From: Owenia fusiformis
Lineage: Eukaryota > Annelida > Polychaeta > Sabellida > Oweniidae
Direction of reading: 5' to 3'
Assembly: GCA_903813345.2 (NCBI GenBank)
Contig: CAIIXF020000005.1
Coordinates: 9,305,375-9,369,374, forward strand
Length of the DNA: 64,000 nucleotides
A model generated the notes under the pieces. The model was given only the letters and a program-made list of their open reading frames with translations, made no database searches and had not been told where the DNA came from. This document shows, in pieces, positions 23,026 through 38,000 of the stretch (positions are counted from its first letter, which is position 1; each line of letters opens with the position of its first letter). The position numbers were made by a program, and so were the translations under genes.

Positions 23026-26000
23026 ATGGTGAAGGCACGATCAAAACGCAGGACAGCTTCATCAGATACAGGTAAGTTATTAACAATTTTATATATACAA
23101 TGTGTCTCAAAAAAATGTTACACTTACAAAAAGTTCAATATCTTTCATAATTTTGACTTTTCCCCTAACATATAATTTGGATACCAAAAGACAAATCTTT
23201 CTCAAACAATTTGACACCATCAGATTCCAAATCTGTCCTTGATTGGCTCCACAGGACAGCTTTTAGTGTCCCATGGTAAAATCTGACTTGCGCCAACTTC
23301 TAAGTGATTGGATGGACCAAATGACAAAGAAGGAACAGTTTCTTTCTTCTGAGTAGAAGCTTGACCTTTAACTGAGTCATTCTGTAATTTTTTTCCTATT
23401 TGTCTTACATATCATCATTGCGTCTATCCACATAAACATGTGGTCCCCTCAACATGTTCTCCAAAGCAAATCTGAGGTACCCTTGCGCACATGCATTGAA
23501 ATATCACAATGATTCCATAAATTATTTTTGCAGAATTTCATTTAGGTCAGTTTGTGATGCTGTAAAGTGCTTTCAGAGGCCCTTCAAAAAATCAAGGGTG
23601 TAAAGTGGGATGACCCTAGGGCCAATCCATTGGGTAATTCAATGCTATCTTCTGATTTCCAAAGAGTTCTATCAAACGATCTGCCACAGGCCTTTGCACC
23701 ATCCCGTTGCCATCATACGCAACAAAATTAAATTGAACACTCTGACCATGAAATCTTGTATTTCTATCCAGGATTGAAACAACTGGATCATTGATCATAT
23801 CAAGATATCACTGTCCACAGCATTCACACCAAAAAGGAATTTATCACCACATGTCCAACCACTGAGAAGTTGGCGCAAATCAGATTTCACACGTGTCTTT
23901 GAAATCTGTCCTGTTCAGCCAATCATGGACGGATTTTGAATCTGATGGTGTGGATTTATTCGAGAAAGACTGGTCTTTTGGTATCTAAGTATATTTTAGA
24001 GGAAAAGTCAAAATCATGAAAGAAATTGAACTTTTTGTAAGTGTAACATTTTTTTGAAACACACTGTAGAATGATGTTAGTTGAATTATTTACAACATAA
24101 ATTCAATAGACCTTTCCAATAAAGCCTGGCCTCTTTTGGTGGACCAAGGAACTATGGAATATTCACTATCATTATTTCATACTCTGAAGTAAGCAATGTT
24201 TGTAACAAAATTGTAAAAAGTTTTGAAGTTGATCCTATTTCCGCTGGCCATGAAACTGTAAGAATGACATCAGAACAAGTGCTGTAATTTACTTGATTGG
24301 TTTATTCTAGTCATGTCTACAGTGTACATATGTATAAGGCAGCATAAATTGTAATTATCACAGATTTTCTGCAAGTCCATTTAATTATAGACTTAATATG
24401 TTTTTAAATATTGAAACTAAAGCAGAAACTGCAGTTGTGAATTTTGTTTTTGCTACAGTGATCCATGACAGTTATGTCCTTGCTTGCAGTTTGGTGGGTA
24501 AGATTCCCAAATAAGCAAATTTTGACAATTTTCACTTTCATTTATTTATGCAATGTCTTACAGTAAATCAAATGTTTGTTTTATCTTAACCAGTTGGAGG
24601 TTCCCCGAGAAAAAAGGCTGCATCGGGAGATGACCAACATGACAGAAGTGTGTTTGGCCAACTTATCTCTGAAGCAGGATACTGCCTTAAGAAGGGAAAC
24701 AGACAAAATGAAATCAGTAAGATTTTAGATGATGTGATAAGATATTGCTAACACACCACCGAAGTTACTTTTTTAACATTTTATGACTAGATATATGTAA
24801 TTTGATGTGTAAACAGAGTTTATATATTCAGTGAAATCTGAATTGCAACCATAAAAGATTAATGATCACATTCAGGCCCATAGCCAGGGGTTTACTCTGC
24901 TCCCCCCACCCTGGCCAAAAATCCTTTCAAAATCATGCAGTCTTTAACAATTCTGAGCACTTTTCAAGTGATTTTGACCCTTTTTGGGGCAAAGCAGTCA
25001 TAAATGAACCCTCCTGGAATTCTTTATAAAGTGCCCCCCTTGGCAAATCCTGGCTACAGGCCTGACATTCATTTACCTGACATGGTTGTCCATAATGCTT
25101 TGCTTTAATTGCAGAAGTGGATCAGGTGATGTTCCAGAGGAATTTAACTGCTGCAATAAAAGATCATGGGAATTACCCTTCTGTAGTGGAGGAGTTTGCA
25201 GAGGCATTCAGAACACATATTGAAGATCAAAATAGGTAATGTTTCCCCAACTACTGATAGATTTGTGCTTCATCTATGAATTATGAACTTTTGATCTGAA
25301 ATCCCATCATGCTCCTTGTTCAAATATAGTTTCTACAAACTTGTTGCATTTTAAACAAAACACCAGAACCAGTTCATTGTTTTCAGATAGAGAGTACTTT
25401 ATTTTATGTGGTGACATTGATGTGCCTTGCTGGCGAAGGACACTTCAAGTTAAATTCTTGGATGTCTACCACTTTTACTATGGTAGAACTCTTCAAACTG
25501 GTTTTGAAAATCCGTCTTGGTAACAAAATGTTGCAGCCTTTGAGGTACTTTTTTCTTTGTACTGTGCATGATTTCACGAGATGTAGGCAGAGTCTTCGTG
25601 AAAAGGTTGTGAAGATTCTGCCTGCATCTCGTGAAATCGTGGAAAAAGAAAAATTGTACCTTCAAGGCCACGGCATTTTGTTATCGAAATTGATCTATTT
25701 TCTGAGACACTTTGAAGAGTTCTACCAAAGTGACTATACATTATGAAACATATAATCCTTGACATCTGGTAGCCTTTATATGCCTTGTTTTATATCTTTC
25801 AAATGAGTAAGTACTGTTTGAGTTTTATTCTTAATGGATTATTCTCTATCTATTTAGATTGAAATGGTGTTTGATGCCTACGCTTACAGCAAGCAATTGT
25901 GAAGAAAGGTAATTGTTTTGACAATCTAAAATGGGTATACCACAACACTTACGAACAACTCAGTCTCAGTTTAAATTAGCGCCACCTATTTTTATAATAA

Positions 26001-29000
26001 TCAACTTATGTGTTATAATGGAATTAGCAGCACCATTTACATACTTTGAGCATCTGTGATGGAACACTTCAATATGTCAAGATCATAAAGTCAAGATTTG
26101 ACAACATATCATTTCAGAGTTCTATTATATGACCCATTGGCCCATTTAGATTGTTAATTAACTTCTGTAACGTCTTCCTTGTGGAACATTTTGCAGAGTC
26201 CCTTGACCCATTTCCTTTATTTTAAGTCAACCTCTGGAAAGTAAATGACACATCTCCAAAGAGGAGCACTTTTTCGAGGTACCAAAGGTGTTCCACTTAA
26301 GAAGAGAACTTTTTAGAGGAACCAAAGGTGTTTCACTTAAGAGTAGCACTTTTTAGAGGTACCAAATGTGTTCCACTTAAGAGGAGAACTTTTTAGATGT
26401 ACCAAAGGTGTTTCACTTAAGAGTAGCACTTTTTAGAGGTACCAAATGTGTTCCACTTAAGAGGAGCAATTTGAGAGGTACCAAAGGTGTTTCACTTAAG
26501 AGGAGCACTTTTTAGAGGTACCAAAGGTGTTCCACTTAAGAGGAGCACTTTTTAGAGGTACCAATAGTGTTCCACTTAAGAGCAGCACTTTTTAGAGGTA
26601 CCAAATGTGTTCCACTTAAGAGACACAATTTTTAGAGAAACAAAGGTGTTCCACTTAAAAAGGTGTTCCACTTAAGAGGCGCAATTTTTAGACAAACAAA
26701 GGTGTTCCACTTGAGAGGAGCACTCTTTAGAGGTACTAAAGGTGCTCCACTTAAAAGGAGCACTTTTTACTAGAGGTACCAAAGGTGTTCCAATTTTAAA
26801 AAATGTTATTTTTGTGTTAATTTTTCTCTATATATTTCTAGCGCCAGGGGAGGGAACCAAGACAGCCTTGTTAGAATGATCTTCCACATAGATTCCCTTC
26901 AGGTATGTATTTTGTCAAATAGACATAAATAATGATTAGCATGCATGTTTCCTTTCATATAGAACAATTTATTGCTAGTATTGCTTATATTCATTAATTG
27001 ATGTCCAAGAATAAATTATATGGAATATAGAATGAAAAAAATTCTAGATCAACAGTAGAACATATATTTTCATGTTTTTTTCAGACTTCGATGATGCACG
27101 TTCTTCTTGAGAAGCTGGCAGAGTTCAGCGCAGATGATTCTAATGTGTTGGAGGGTACAGAAACATTTAATCTACCACGTCTTATCCTCAACCAGTTCAG
27201 GTGGCTTGATAGAATTGTCAACTGCCAGGTATGTCATAATGTATATAATACATGTTATATCATATTTAGAGATGCCATTGATCTCCTTAGCTTTGATGCA
27301 GCTTTTAGAAATATAACTTGTATTCACTTCAAAACCCATTTTTGCCCACTTGAAAGTGATATGAATTATGAAACTTTTAATTTGCATAGTTTGACCGTTT
27401 TTGGACAGAATTGTGAAAATGCGAAAGGATGGGGAGTTGTTTGTCAAATGAATCAGGGTCGTTTTTTCATGCATTTCGCTTATGTTTTCATCCTAAAAAC
27501 ATCAATACACTTTAAAACATTTTATTGACTATAAGATTGCACCATATATCCCCATATGCCCCCCCCCCCTTTGCACTTCATGTAAAGGACATAGGATTCT
27601 CTATGAGGTAAAAAAGTAATACTGTATGTATATGTAGGAGTAGAGCTGTTTAAGCAGTTTATGGCTTCATAGGTAGCTGGCATTTATTTATTTCATCAAG
27701 TCTTAGAAATATATTTTTTTTAGATTTTTCCATTTTTTATGTCACCGCCAGAAGTGGTGACATATTGTTATACTCTCCAACTTTTTTATGGACAGTGTTC
27801 AGCGTTCAGAGTTCCGCGTCTGTAACAAGTTCTTACAACTTCCAATAACTTAGTAGTATTATTCAACCATCTGCAATAACTTACAAGGTGGTGACATTTT
27901 GTCATGTTTTAATATGCCTTGTTATATTTCAACTAACTGATATATATAACACATGTACAGTATTTATTTATCTTGTAAAGGAATTAGAAAGGATAGAGAG
28001 AGAGTAAAAGCATGCTAATATTTTATTTCAATGTGTAAAAGGATTTACCTTGAAATATAGTCAGAACTGTTGGACATTTCAGAAAATAGGCATTACATGG
28101 AATGATGAAAGCAAAAAATGGTATTATGAAATTTGACAATTTTTGAAACATTCAACCCATTTTTATCCCTTCTATTCCCTTTGAGATCTGAAAGTTTTTG
28201 ATTTTGTAAAAAGTACTTATATTATGCTCCCATCTTTTGATCATTATTGAACATTTTCCTTTAGTTGTTTCTTTTCTGTCAAGTTCAGTCTGATGATGAA
28301 CTGTTACTTTTTTGCATTCTTTGAACACATTTTTAAGTGGTGGAAATTCATTGAGCTTAGTAGTGTTATATTTGGTGATTATCTTAGTATGAGCCCCATT
28401 ATCATGACATCATCAATCATGGGTAGAATATTGTTTATACATTTTTGGCTCACACAGTCAGCCTATGGAATCGACCAGGCGTCCATCCGTCCGTTGGTCT
28501 GTCTGTCCATCCGTCCGTTGGTCCGTCCGTCCATCCGTTGGTCTGTCCATCAAAGGTCATCAAACTAGGTCACACAACTGTTCTATCTAAGTTTCTCAAA
28601 GTTCGAGACTACAAATCCAAATCAATTTTTTTTTTGTCAGGATATGCATTCTTCTGAAGGTTCCAAACTGTGTGAGCACAGGACCATGTGTCCTTCATTT
28701 TGTAACTGGCATTTGGTGCTCAGTGTCCAGGCCTGAAGCCAACTTTTGTCAAGGGGTTCACTTTTCAAAAAATTCCAGGTGGGTTCAGGTTTAACAAATT
28801 TAGCCCAAAATCACAGGAAAAGTGCTCAGAACGGTGAGAAGCTGCATGATTTTGAAAGAATTTTTAACCCTGAACCCCCCTGGCTACGGGTCCGGTGTTT
28901 GCATTGATGTTGATGACAAATTGCTATAATGTTTGTCATTGCTACTGGTGGCCTTTGTCATGTTATGATGTCTAATGTGTTCATTTTGATATCATAGGAC

Positions 29001-32000
29001 ATGTCATTTATGGGTTATATTATGTCCAGTTAACCAATTTAATTAATCTCATTTCTGATATCAAGATCGAATAGCTGAAATACTGTGAATTCATCTTCCA
29101 TTGTATTAGAAAGTCTCCTGAAACACACTTTGCTTTGGTCTTGTTCAATGCAATTTGGATCACACGACAGGTAGAGATCTTTATTCATAAAAGAGGCCAA
29201 TCGCACTCTTCCAGCATCACCCTCTATTGATTTAACAATGAAAAGCCGCGGATCTTCGTCCACACGATGGGCATCTTTAGGGGGTGGTTTGCTCTCAATT
29301 AATGTAACAGATGGAGTTGGGATTTCTTTGTAGTTTTCCTGAAGTCGCAGGAAAATCTCCTTTTGATAAAGCATCATAATTCTCATGACCTCACCATCAG
29401 GCTCATCCATACCGCTGAATGTCAAACACATGAATTGGAAAGACGCTTCATCTTTTTTACGATTTGGAGCCAGCCAGACATTGTCCCCATCAATCTTCAT
29501 AAACTTTCCAGTTTTGATGTGCTTCAGCTCAATCTGGATTGGGCCATTGAACTCAATCCCATCTATGTAATCAAAAGTGATAATCATTTGGTTAGTCCTA
29601 TTCACCTCTTCTACTTTTTCCACTTCAACATCGCCACTAGCTGTAGCTTGAATTGTAATCTTAAGTTGTATATACTTCTCGTTAATTTCAAACACTGGAT
29701 CTTCTCTGTTGATGGTTTTTCTGTAAACGAGAATATCTAGTTGCGTTTGGTTGAAGTTTTTCAGTGTATTCATCAAATTCTCATGACTGAAAAACTTCAG
29801 TGGCACTCCCATGAATTCACACAAAGCGTCACCCTCTTGAAGTTTCATCTTGTTAGCAAAAGCACCATCTTCAATCTTTGCAATTTCATGGATGTACATT
29901 TTGCCCTCCTTTTTGGTTAAAAGTTCTGCTTGTATGTTCAATCTTCTCTTGTTAGATGAAGGCATGGTACCATCAGTGGAGGTTAGGTCATTGGTAGAAT
30001 GTTGTACTGGGTGGTACAGAAAGATATTCCCACTTCGAGTTGTCATTTTGTGAAAGTTCTTGGTATCTGAAACAAACATAGGAGTAAGTTATATGTGTAA
30101 AATACCAGTCTACATGTACTACTTGAGGTCTATTTTTAATGGCTTTTATTTTATAGCATGACTGGCTTTAATGTAAATGATGAAATGAAAGAAAAAAGTT
30201 GAATGCATCAATAACAAAATAAAGAAATTGTTGAACAGAACATTTTTTAGAGCTGTTCAGAACATTTAATAAATTCGACCTAGGTCATCATAGCACGTCT
30301 ATCCAAGATATCGTGATCGATTTTTATTTCAAAAAGGCACTCTGTCTATGAAAGAGCAATAAAACAGACAAATCAGACATTAAAATGTTTATACCAATGA
30401 GAACAATTTTTGTTATAATTCTAAGTCTGAACATAGATTCTCTCTTTAAGCAACCTGAGTCTATGTGGAACAAAATAGCAAAAATAAATAAGTATTTTAT
30501 AGTGTTTCAATGCATGCAGCTTTTACTAGCCCAATGATGACAGTATGTGAATTAAACCTGTTATCGCCCATTTTTTTCCAAATTTTTATTTTTGCTTAAT
30601 TTTTGTTTCTCAGGCTATCAGGTCGTGTAAACCTGGAAACAGGTCAATGGTAGCTCCTGTGTTGTCTGGAAACTTTGAAAGAAAATTTGGAAAAATAGAA
30701 GGTGTGAAATATCAGAATTTCCTGGAGTGCCCATTGGACTATTACCAGATATTCTAAAAGAAGACAATGTAATGATACTTTCCTGAAAAAAGCAAGGAAA
30801 TCAACACATGCCTTCATACTTTATTTTGTACCAGAAAATAACATGTGCAGCTATAGCAATTTTTTGCCAAAATGTTATTTTCCAGCTGTACCTTAATGCC
30901 TTGTATGAAACTGAAATGATTTTTGAATAGATTTTAACAATAAAAGTGTGTGTCACCATATAGCCTCCCTTTTAAATATAATAATTATGAACCTACTTAC
31001 CAAAATTGGTCTTGTTTGTCAGTTGTATATCTTATTAGCCAGAGTTCTATAGTTCCATCTGAAAACAGGATGTTCATATATACGGGATGTTTAACTTAAA
31101 CACACTGTGACTTCTATTGCCTTTACATGATGCTGTTATTTTTTACATTTACATATGTCAATACATTTATTTAGGTGTAATGTGGTTACTTTGTATACAC
31201 ACTTTTTATACAAGTTCACAGAGATTTACTTCACTTAGGGGAGGCATCAAAAGTTCGATGTCGGATAGAAAAATAAATAAATCTAGTTAGGGGGGAGGGG
31301 TTCAAACCCATTTCAGTTTGCTATCCGACAAATTTCAACATTTCAAATTTTTGGCAATTTGGACTCAGAATGCCTTGGAATGGTTTAAAAATAAAGATTT
31401 TACCTGATGGTTTCTTCGTCAATATCATTTCAATGGATTATATTCTATCAATAGTTATAAAAAGCCGCAAATTACGTTAGGAATTAGCATAAACTAGATT
31501 GTGTTTAGCAATAATTTTTCAAATTCTCAAACCGGAAGTCAGCAATCACTTTCATGGTATTTAGTTTTTGGGGGAGGGGGGGGGGGTCAGAGTCAAAACT
31601 AGATTTATTTAGTTTCCGATCTGACATCGAACTTCTGATGCCTCCCCTTAGGGAAGGTATCAGTTATCAATTTTACAGCAAAAACAGGTGTACAGTTAAA
31701 CCTGTATATCTGAACACTTGAAATGTGAACACCTGTCAATCTTAATACTTTTGACAGTTCCCAGTGGTGTTTGGATTTAATTAGGCAGGTTTTACTTTAA
31801 TTGCTTAAAGGCAAAAAATATGCACAAACTGCACATTATAAAGTACTGTATAAAAGACCAGAGTGATTCTTATGTGTATCAATAGAATCAATGCAGAATC
31901 CCATAAATTTGTGACTTTAGTTCTCATCACTTTTGTTTAAGAGGGATGAGTCAATGATTGTACAGATCACTTTCATTTTTTATTGTAAGTCATTATATTG

Positions 32001-35000
32001 ATATAAAAAACAAAACCATCCTTAACAATAATAAGTGTAGACGCCACTAAATTGAATCTTCCTAACTGGAGGACATACGCATGGGACAATATTGTATCAA
32101 TGTAGGCCCAAAGATTTGATTATGTTTAGGGGAGTGAAAAATCCATTAAGTTTTGTCAACTTGCATTAATTTTAAAAGCCCCCATATAAAGTTTAAACCA
32201 TTTTGGCTTATATTGTAGTCTTAAGCAATGTTATCAATATGATAGTGATATACATGTTTTAATTTTTCAAAAAGTGGTTCTTGTAGAACCTTTTGCTAAA
32301 AAAATAATGACTTTAATTCCATAAAATCAATGTTCAGGTATGTTTTTGGGGAGGGGGGTCAATAGTACACTTTATCCCTGAGTTTTAGGACAACATCTTA
32401 ACATTGACTGAGTCCCTAAAGATAAGGTTTCAAAGATACATGCAGTATGTGTCATTTGATATCTTATAGAGTTTATTATTGTTTACTTTACAGTTTTTTG
32501 TATTGAATTTCCTATTTTTTAAAGCAAACAGCACATGTATTTGAGTTTGACTGTATCTTATGCTATTAAAAGCAATGGCATTAGTTGTGTAAATTATTGT
32601 CTTATCTTAATCTATTAATTCTTAGGGGGGAAAAGGAAACATATTAAAAGGGAGCAGTCCGTTGCAACGTAGACAATACAATCCTAGTTAATGTAGTTGT
32701 TTACAAGCGATAAATGGCTCAAAGCTATAGCATAGGAGCAATGATTTTAAAAATGAAGCATAAGTATGTCATGGTCATTTGTATGGTCATGTACATGTAT
32801 CCACTTTATTGTAAAGTAATTTTGGGCCCTTGGGTGAACAACTACCTTAATAATAGAAAGAGAGTTTAAAAACTGAATGTAGTCCCGATACAAGTCAGAT
32901 CACAATGACCCGTCAGTCAATATGGAACGGATACTTCTTTGTACAGTTCCATGTTTTAACTGTTTGTAACATTACATTTTCTTCCCTTTTATTCTCTTTA
33001 ACATTCGCATTTTCTCAGTGACTTCTCCCCGACCTTATGTGCATGTAATAAAGTCCCGAGTAATTTTATTAGGCCAGTACAATATTGCTAAAAAACATTC
33101 TTCCCTCATATTCTTGGTCAGCTTAGCCATGGTACCATAGTACCAATCTTGTATTTGATAATTAAGCTATGGGTCTTTCTGAAGACAGTTGGAGGTTTTA
33201 GTCACTCTTTTTTGTTTTGAATTTGTCAGAAATAGCATAAGTTACATTTATCTCCCAAGGATTAAAGATGTTTATTCGTTATGATAATTATTCATTTCAT
33301 AATAATTAAAGATGCTGTTAATTCATTAAAATTGTACACTTTGAAATATCAAGTCTACAAAAAATGAAAATACATTGCTTAAAAATATCTTGGAACATAT
33401 GCAACTGTTTGTCAACAGCCTGTAGAGACATGTACATGTACATCATAGTTTGAGGTCAAATGGTACACCATGACCTGATATACTCACGTCTTATCGCTGC
33501 AAATTGTGGGGAAATGTCTGTCAGTATATACCATCTTTTCTTTTCACTTTTCATTCTTTTCACTGTTTTTTATCATATACGTATGTTAGTTGTTCTTCTT
33601 GGCTATAAAGATATCTTAAGAAATTAAAAAAGTCTCACCTTCTTATTGGCTTAAGATCAGTATGATACACCATCTTCTTCGATCAATATTTACTCAATAT
33701 TGTTTAAACTGTTTATTCTCTAATCCCTATTATTAAGTTGTATTGTAAGAATGCTGTTCAAAGTGCTTACCTATGTTCATATGGTTTTGGCAGCTCTATT
33801 TCTTGACACGGAGCTTTTGAAGTTGCTTTTTGTTGTTTTACTCGCTAGATTGATAGTAATGACTGAATAAATGACATTTACAATACATCCGTCGTATTTG
33901 TTTCATTTTTCATCTGAAACTGCCGAGAAATTCACCAACATTTTTGAGGAATTGGTCTATTTCAATTTCAGAATTCACAAGTTTTACTTGCAGAATCAAT
34001 CATTTCAACTTTATGATTCATATTATAATTTTGTTGTTCAGTGTGACAAATACAAAAATTGATATCATTGTGTGCTGCCATCTTTCCAACAATTGAAAAC
34101 ATTTACAGACCTGAGGTTGCCCTTCTAAAATCTCAAAATTGTAAGACTCAGTGGAAAGAAGATACATAAAAACAGCCTGTTTTAAGGACTTATAAACCCA
34201 ATATAGAATCCCTCCCCAGGTATAACCTGTATATATAAATATGAGAAATTAAATGATTTTTGCAGGAACTGACTGAAAAGCTGATAGAAATGATCGGGTT
34301 AACAAATATTGACATTCAGCGGGACATCATTGCTTGCATACCAGAGGTGCTGGATGATAGTGAACACAGTAATGTCGCCCGTCAGCTCAGGTATGTAAAT
34401 ATAGCATAGAATGTATCCTCAGCTTAGTCTTGGCAGCTACTCCCAGTTTTAGGTATGAACTTGCAGTGGATCTTTAAAATTATCTTTTGAAAATTTATTC
34501 CCACTCAGAGAGTTCCCACTCTAAGATTTTCAGAAAGCCTCTTTTTCCAAAAATGGTCCAATTTTCCTAAAACGACAATTGACAATTGCTAATGTCAGCT
34601 GATAGATATCATTCAGGTATAGACTTTGTTTAACCATTCTTGAGTAGGTAACCAGAAGAGTTTCTTGAACTATGACATCACAATTTCCATGGTAACAAGT
34701 AACATCAATGGATAAAGGAATCTTCATATCAAAGAAGGTTTTGGCAATGTCCCAATGTTCCATGTTGAGTCCTCCATTTCTATGGAAAGCATAGAATACT
34801 GTAGATAAGAGCCGACTGTTTAACATACAGTAAAACCTGTCTAATCTGAATGCCTCTGTGACCAACTAAAAACGTCTGGATAAGCAGTTGTTCACATTTC
34901 AAGTTATTTCCAACAAGTAGGTAAAAGGAAGATAATTTACATAATCGGGACCAAGAAAAAAAATTCACATTGAGAAGTGTTTGGACTAGAGAGGTGTTCG

Positions 35001-38000
35001 GATATACAGGTTTCACTGTATTATGCGCTGTATTATTTTCCAGGGACTTGCTTCTGGAGAGCAATGAGTTGACTGTTCCCATATTAGATGCTCTTACAAA
35101 CCTTAACATACCAGCTGATCTTTTATCAGAGGTAATGAACATTTTTAATTTTAAGCAATTTGTTAAATATGGCACCAGAGATGTTTACCTCAAATACATT
35201 TTGTCACATTGATGCCCTTTGTTTCTATGGGAGAGTGATTGTTGGTAATTTGTAATGGACAAGGACATATTACAAGTTAATGAACAACAATTTATGTCTC
35301 AGGTATCCGTGTCTTCGATATCTTACTGGGCGATAATTTATTTAAATACTGGAAGAATTAATTTTCAAGATAACTGCCACCATTTTTTCATGAAAAATTG
35401 CTCCAATTTCGAGAACTTGAATGGATGTCATATCATGGATGTAGAATATGCCAAAAGGAGACAATTACTTCTCCTGGTATTATCATTAGACTGATGAGTG
35501 ATTTGATGAAATGTCTTATGTTTGGTTGGATTCATTTCTTAGCGGAGTTACCATCTTTTCTAGTTCTGATAGGTTCTGTATTTTCCTTTTCCAGATGCAG
35601 GGCACTGTGTTACGAACTCTCAAATCTGTAGCTCTAGACGACCTGCCAGTTGTTGTGAAATTCTTACTTCAGACAGCAACAAGCAAGGATGTGGCGCAGG
35701 TATGTAGCTATTTGCCAAATCCAGACACAAGTTATTGAAACAGATATTGTATACAGAGCTTATTAACTTATATCTATCGTATATAAATAATAGATATAAA
35801 AGAAATCATCTTCATCCAATAAACAATCTCAGACAATTAAATATGTTTTATGCAATGTCAGGAATAATGTGATTTTGTTACATACATTTTTACTTTACAT
35901 TTGTTTGTAAATCTCAGATTGGCATGCTTTTGCAATTCTGTATTCATAACTACTTAGAAATTTTCAAGTGGATCACCTCGTTAAGAGGAACATGCGGTAT
36001 GCATGTGGAAGGTTTTTAGGTCTTATCGCCAATTAACTGAACTGTATATGAATGATGTATTGACTGTTTCATACTTATAGGTAGTCTCTGAGCTACGTCA
36101 GAATTTAGATTTTGAGTCCAGTTTTCCTCCAGTCTCTTCCTCAACTCCACATACTAACAGAAGGTCGAAGATTGTGTAAGAACTTTTTAGATTTTTTGAG
36201 CAAAAGGTTTTCGTAAATTTGTGTTTTGAAAGAACAACAGGAAAGGAATACCATTTAATGCTGACATGTGATTTTTTGATATATGTGTAAATTATTGAAT
36301 GAATAATGACAAAACCATGAAAATTAAACAAAAGACATGTAAATGTTTTCAGTATACCACAGATTCAATTTAGACATGAGTTTACAAAGAAACCACATGG
36401 TTTTAAAATATACTTGAAATAAATTTAAAGGCTGCGATAAAACCCTGTGTATATGCATGTAAAAATATTTACAATTCCAGTAAAGAAAATAGCAAGCAGG
36501 GTGTAGAGGCTTTGATCCTTGATGCTATGCGCTCTGCAGTGCGGTTCCAGAAGAGTTTGGCAGATACATGGATCAAGGTATTCCCACTTATTATATTCCC
36601 ACTTATTATATTCTCTCTTATTATACTCTCATTCCATTTGGTCACTCATGAATATATCATATACTCACTTGAGCATTAACATGATATACAGAATCAACAA
36701 TATATAAATGTAACCTCATAGTATACTGTATACTGAAAAAGCAAAACCAGCTGGTTTAATATACAATATTCCCTATTTTAAAGCACGCAGTGAAACTAAA
36801 GAGAAATATGATATGAATTATGCAACTTTTTGAATAGTGTAAACTCCAGATATATGGCATGGCTATTTCTAAAATTTACTGAAAACTGCTCTCTCATTGT
36901 TGATTCTCACTATTTTAGAATGAAAAGTGCTCGGAATGTTGAAAAATTGAAAAGATTTTGGCTACTGGGGCCCGGGATTCACCCGAAACCTCTGAATCCT
37001 CTGGCTACAAGAACTATAGCTGTTTCTAAAATCGTCTTGAAATTGTTCTTATATTATTGATTCTCAATATTTAAAATAATGATCTAATCTAATATTGTAG
37101 GTGATAGAGACAGTGAAGACACCATCAGACCATAAAGTGATCGACATCTTCCTATTGATCATAATCCATAGCTCCACATCACGCAAGAAACCTGTGGAGA
37201 GTCTTCTCCGTAATAAAGTCAGGAAAGGTGCCATCACAGAGATGCTCCTTCAGGTCACATTTGGGGGACATGCTGAGGTGTGTAAACAGTTTACTGAGAG
37301 ATGAAAGAATCCACTCGTTTACTAGTTTGATTTTTAGCAGTTTAAATGTCACTACCAGAGGTGGTGACATATCGTTATAGTCTTCAGCTTTTTTGTGGAC
37401 AATGTTCATTGGTCGGAGTTTAACATCTGTAACAAACTTCCAATAACTGGTAGATGGTGCCTTGTTTAATTGAAATTGAAAATGTCATTCTTTGAGATCC
37501 AACCTCAGAACATATCTGAGAATAACTCATGTTGACCCAAAGACATGTTTCACATGCTATTTATCTTCCAGGCTGTCTCAGACCAAGTCATGTTAAATCA
37601 AATAAAGATATTATGTGACTTCAACTTATACTTTGCAGGTATTACGTGACTACTTTCCATCCATTTTACACCTGGCTGAGGTGCTACTGAGGTCCCCTGA
37701 ACCACAAGTCAGCAGTTTTGCAGGTTCCATGTATAAACACGCATTCTCATCATTCGACTCATATTGTCAACAGGTTAGGTCGTTTTACTTTCTATTATAC
37801 AATGACTGTCTCTACTAATAGGACCTCAGTATAATTGTAAAGTACAAATTGTATAGTGGTTGAATTTGAAAATATAATCACCATGGAGATAGAAGACAAA
37901 CATATTGATACAAGATGATGAAATTGACTTGATTCAAACTGATTTAATTTCTTAATATAAACGGCAAATTCTCTACAAGAAAACAAACATATGTAATGTT

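Noticed and set aside
25408-25765. ORFs on both strands around 25.4-25.8 kb
   Set aside because: They mirror each other because the DNA is a palindrome; no protein family matches.
27229-27528. Open-frame continuation of FANCD2 exon 6 to 27528
   Set aside because: A good GTATGT donor follows CQ at 27228. The residues beyond are not conserved, and exon 7 fits the family.
30047-30079. Upstream ATG of the PDZ gene as start codon
   Set aside because: The 33 bases form a typical pyrimidine-rich acceptor (TTTGTTTCAG), so translation most likely starts at 30046.
30614-30705. Possible extra FANCD2 exon after a TTTCTCAG acceptor
   Set aside because: The peptide does not resemble FANCD2, and exon 6 joins exon 7 (34266) in phase with a conserved sequence across the junction.
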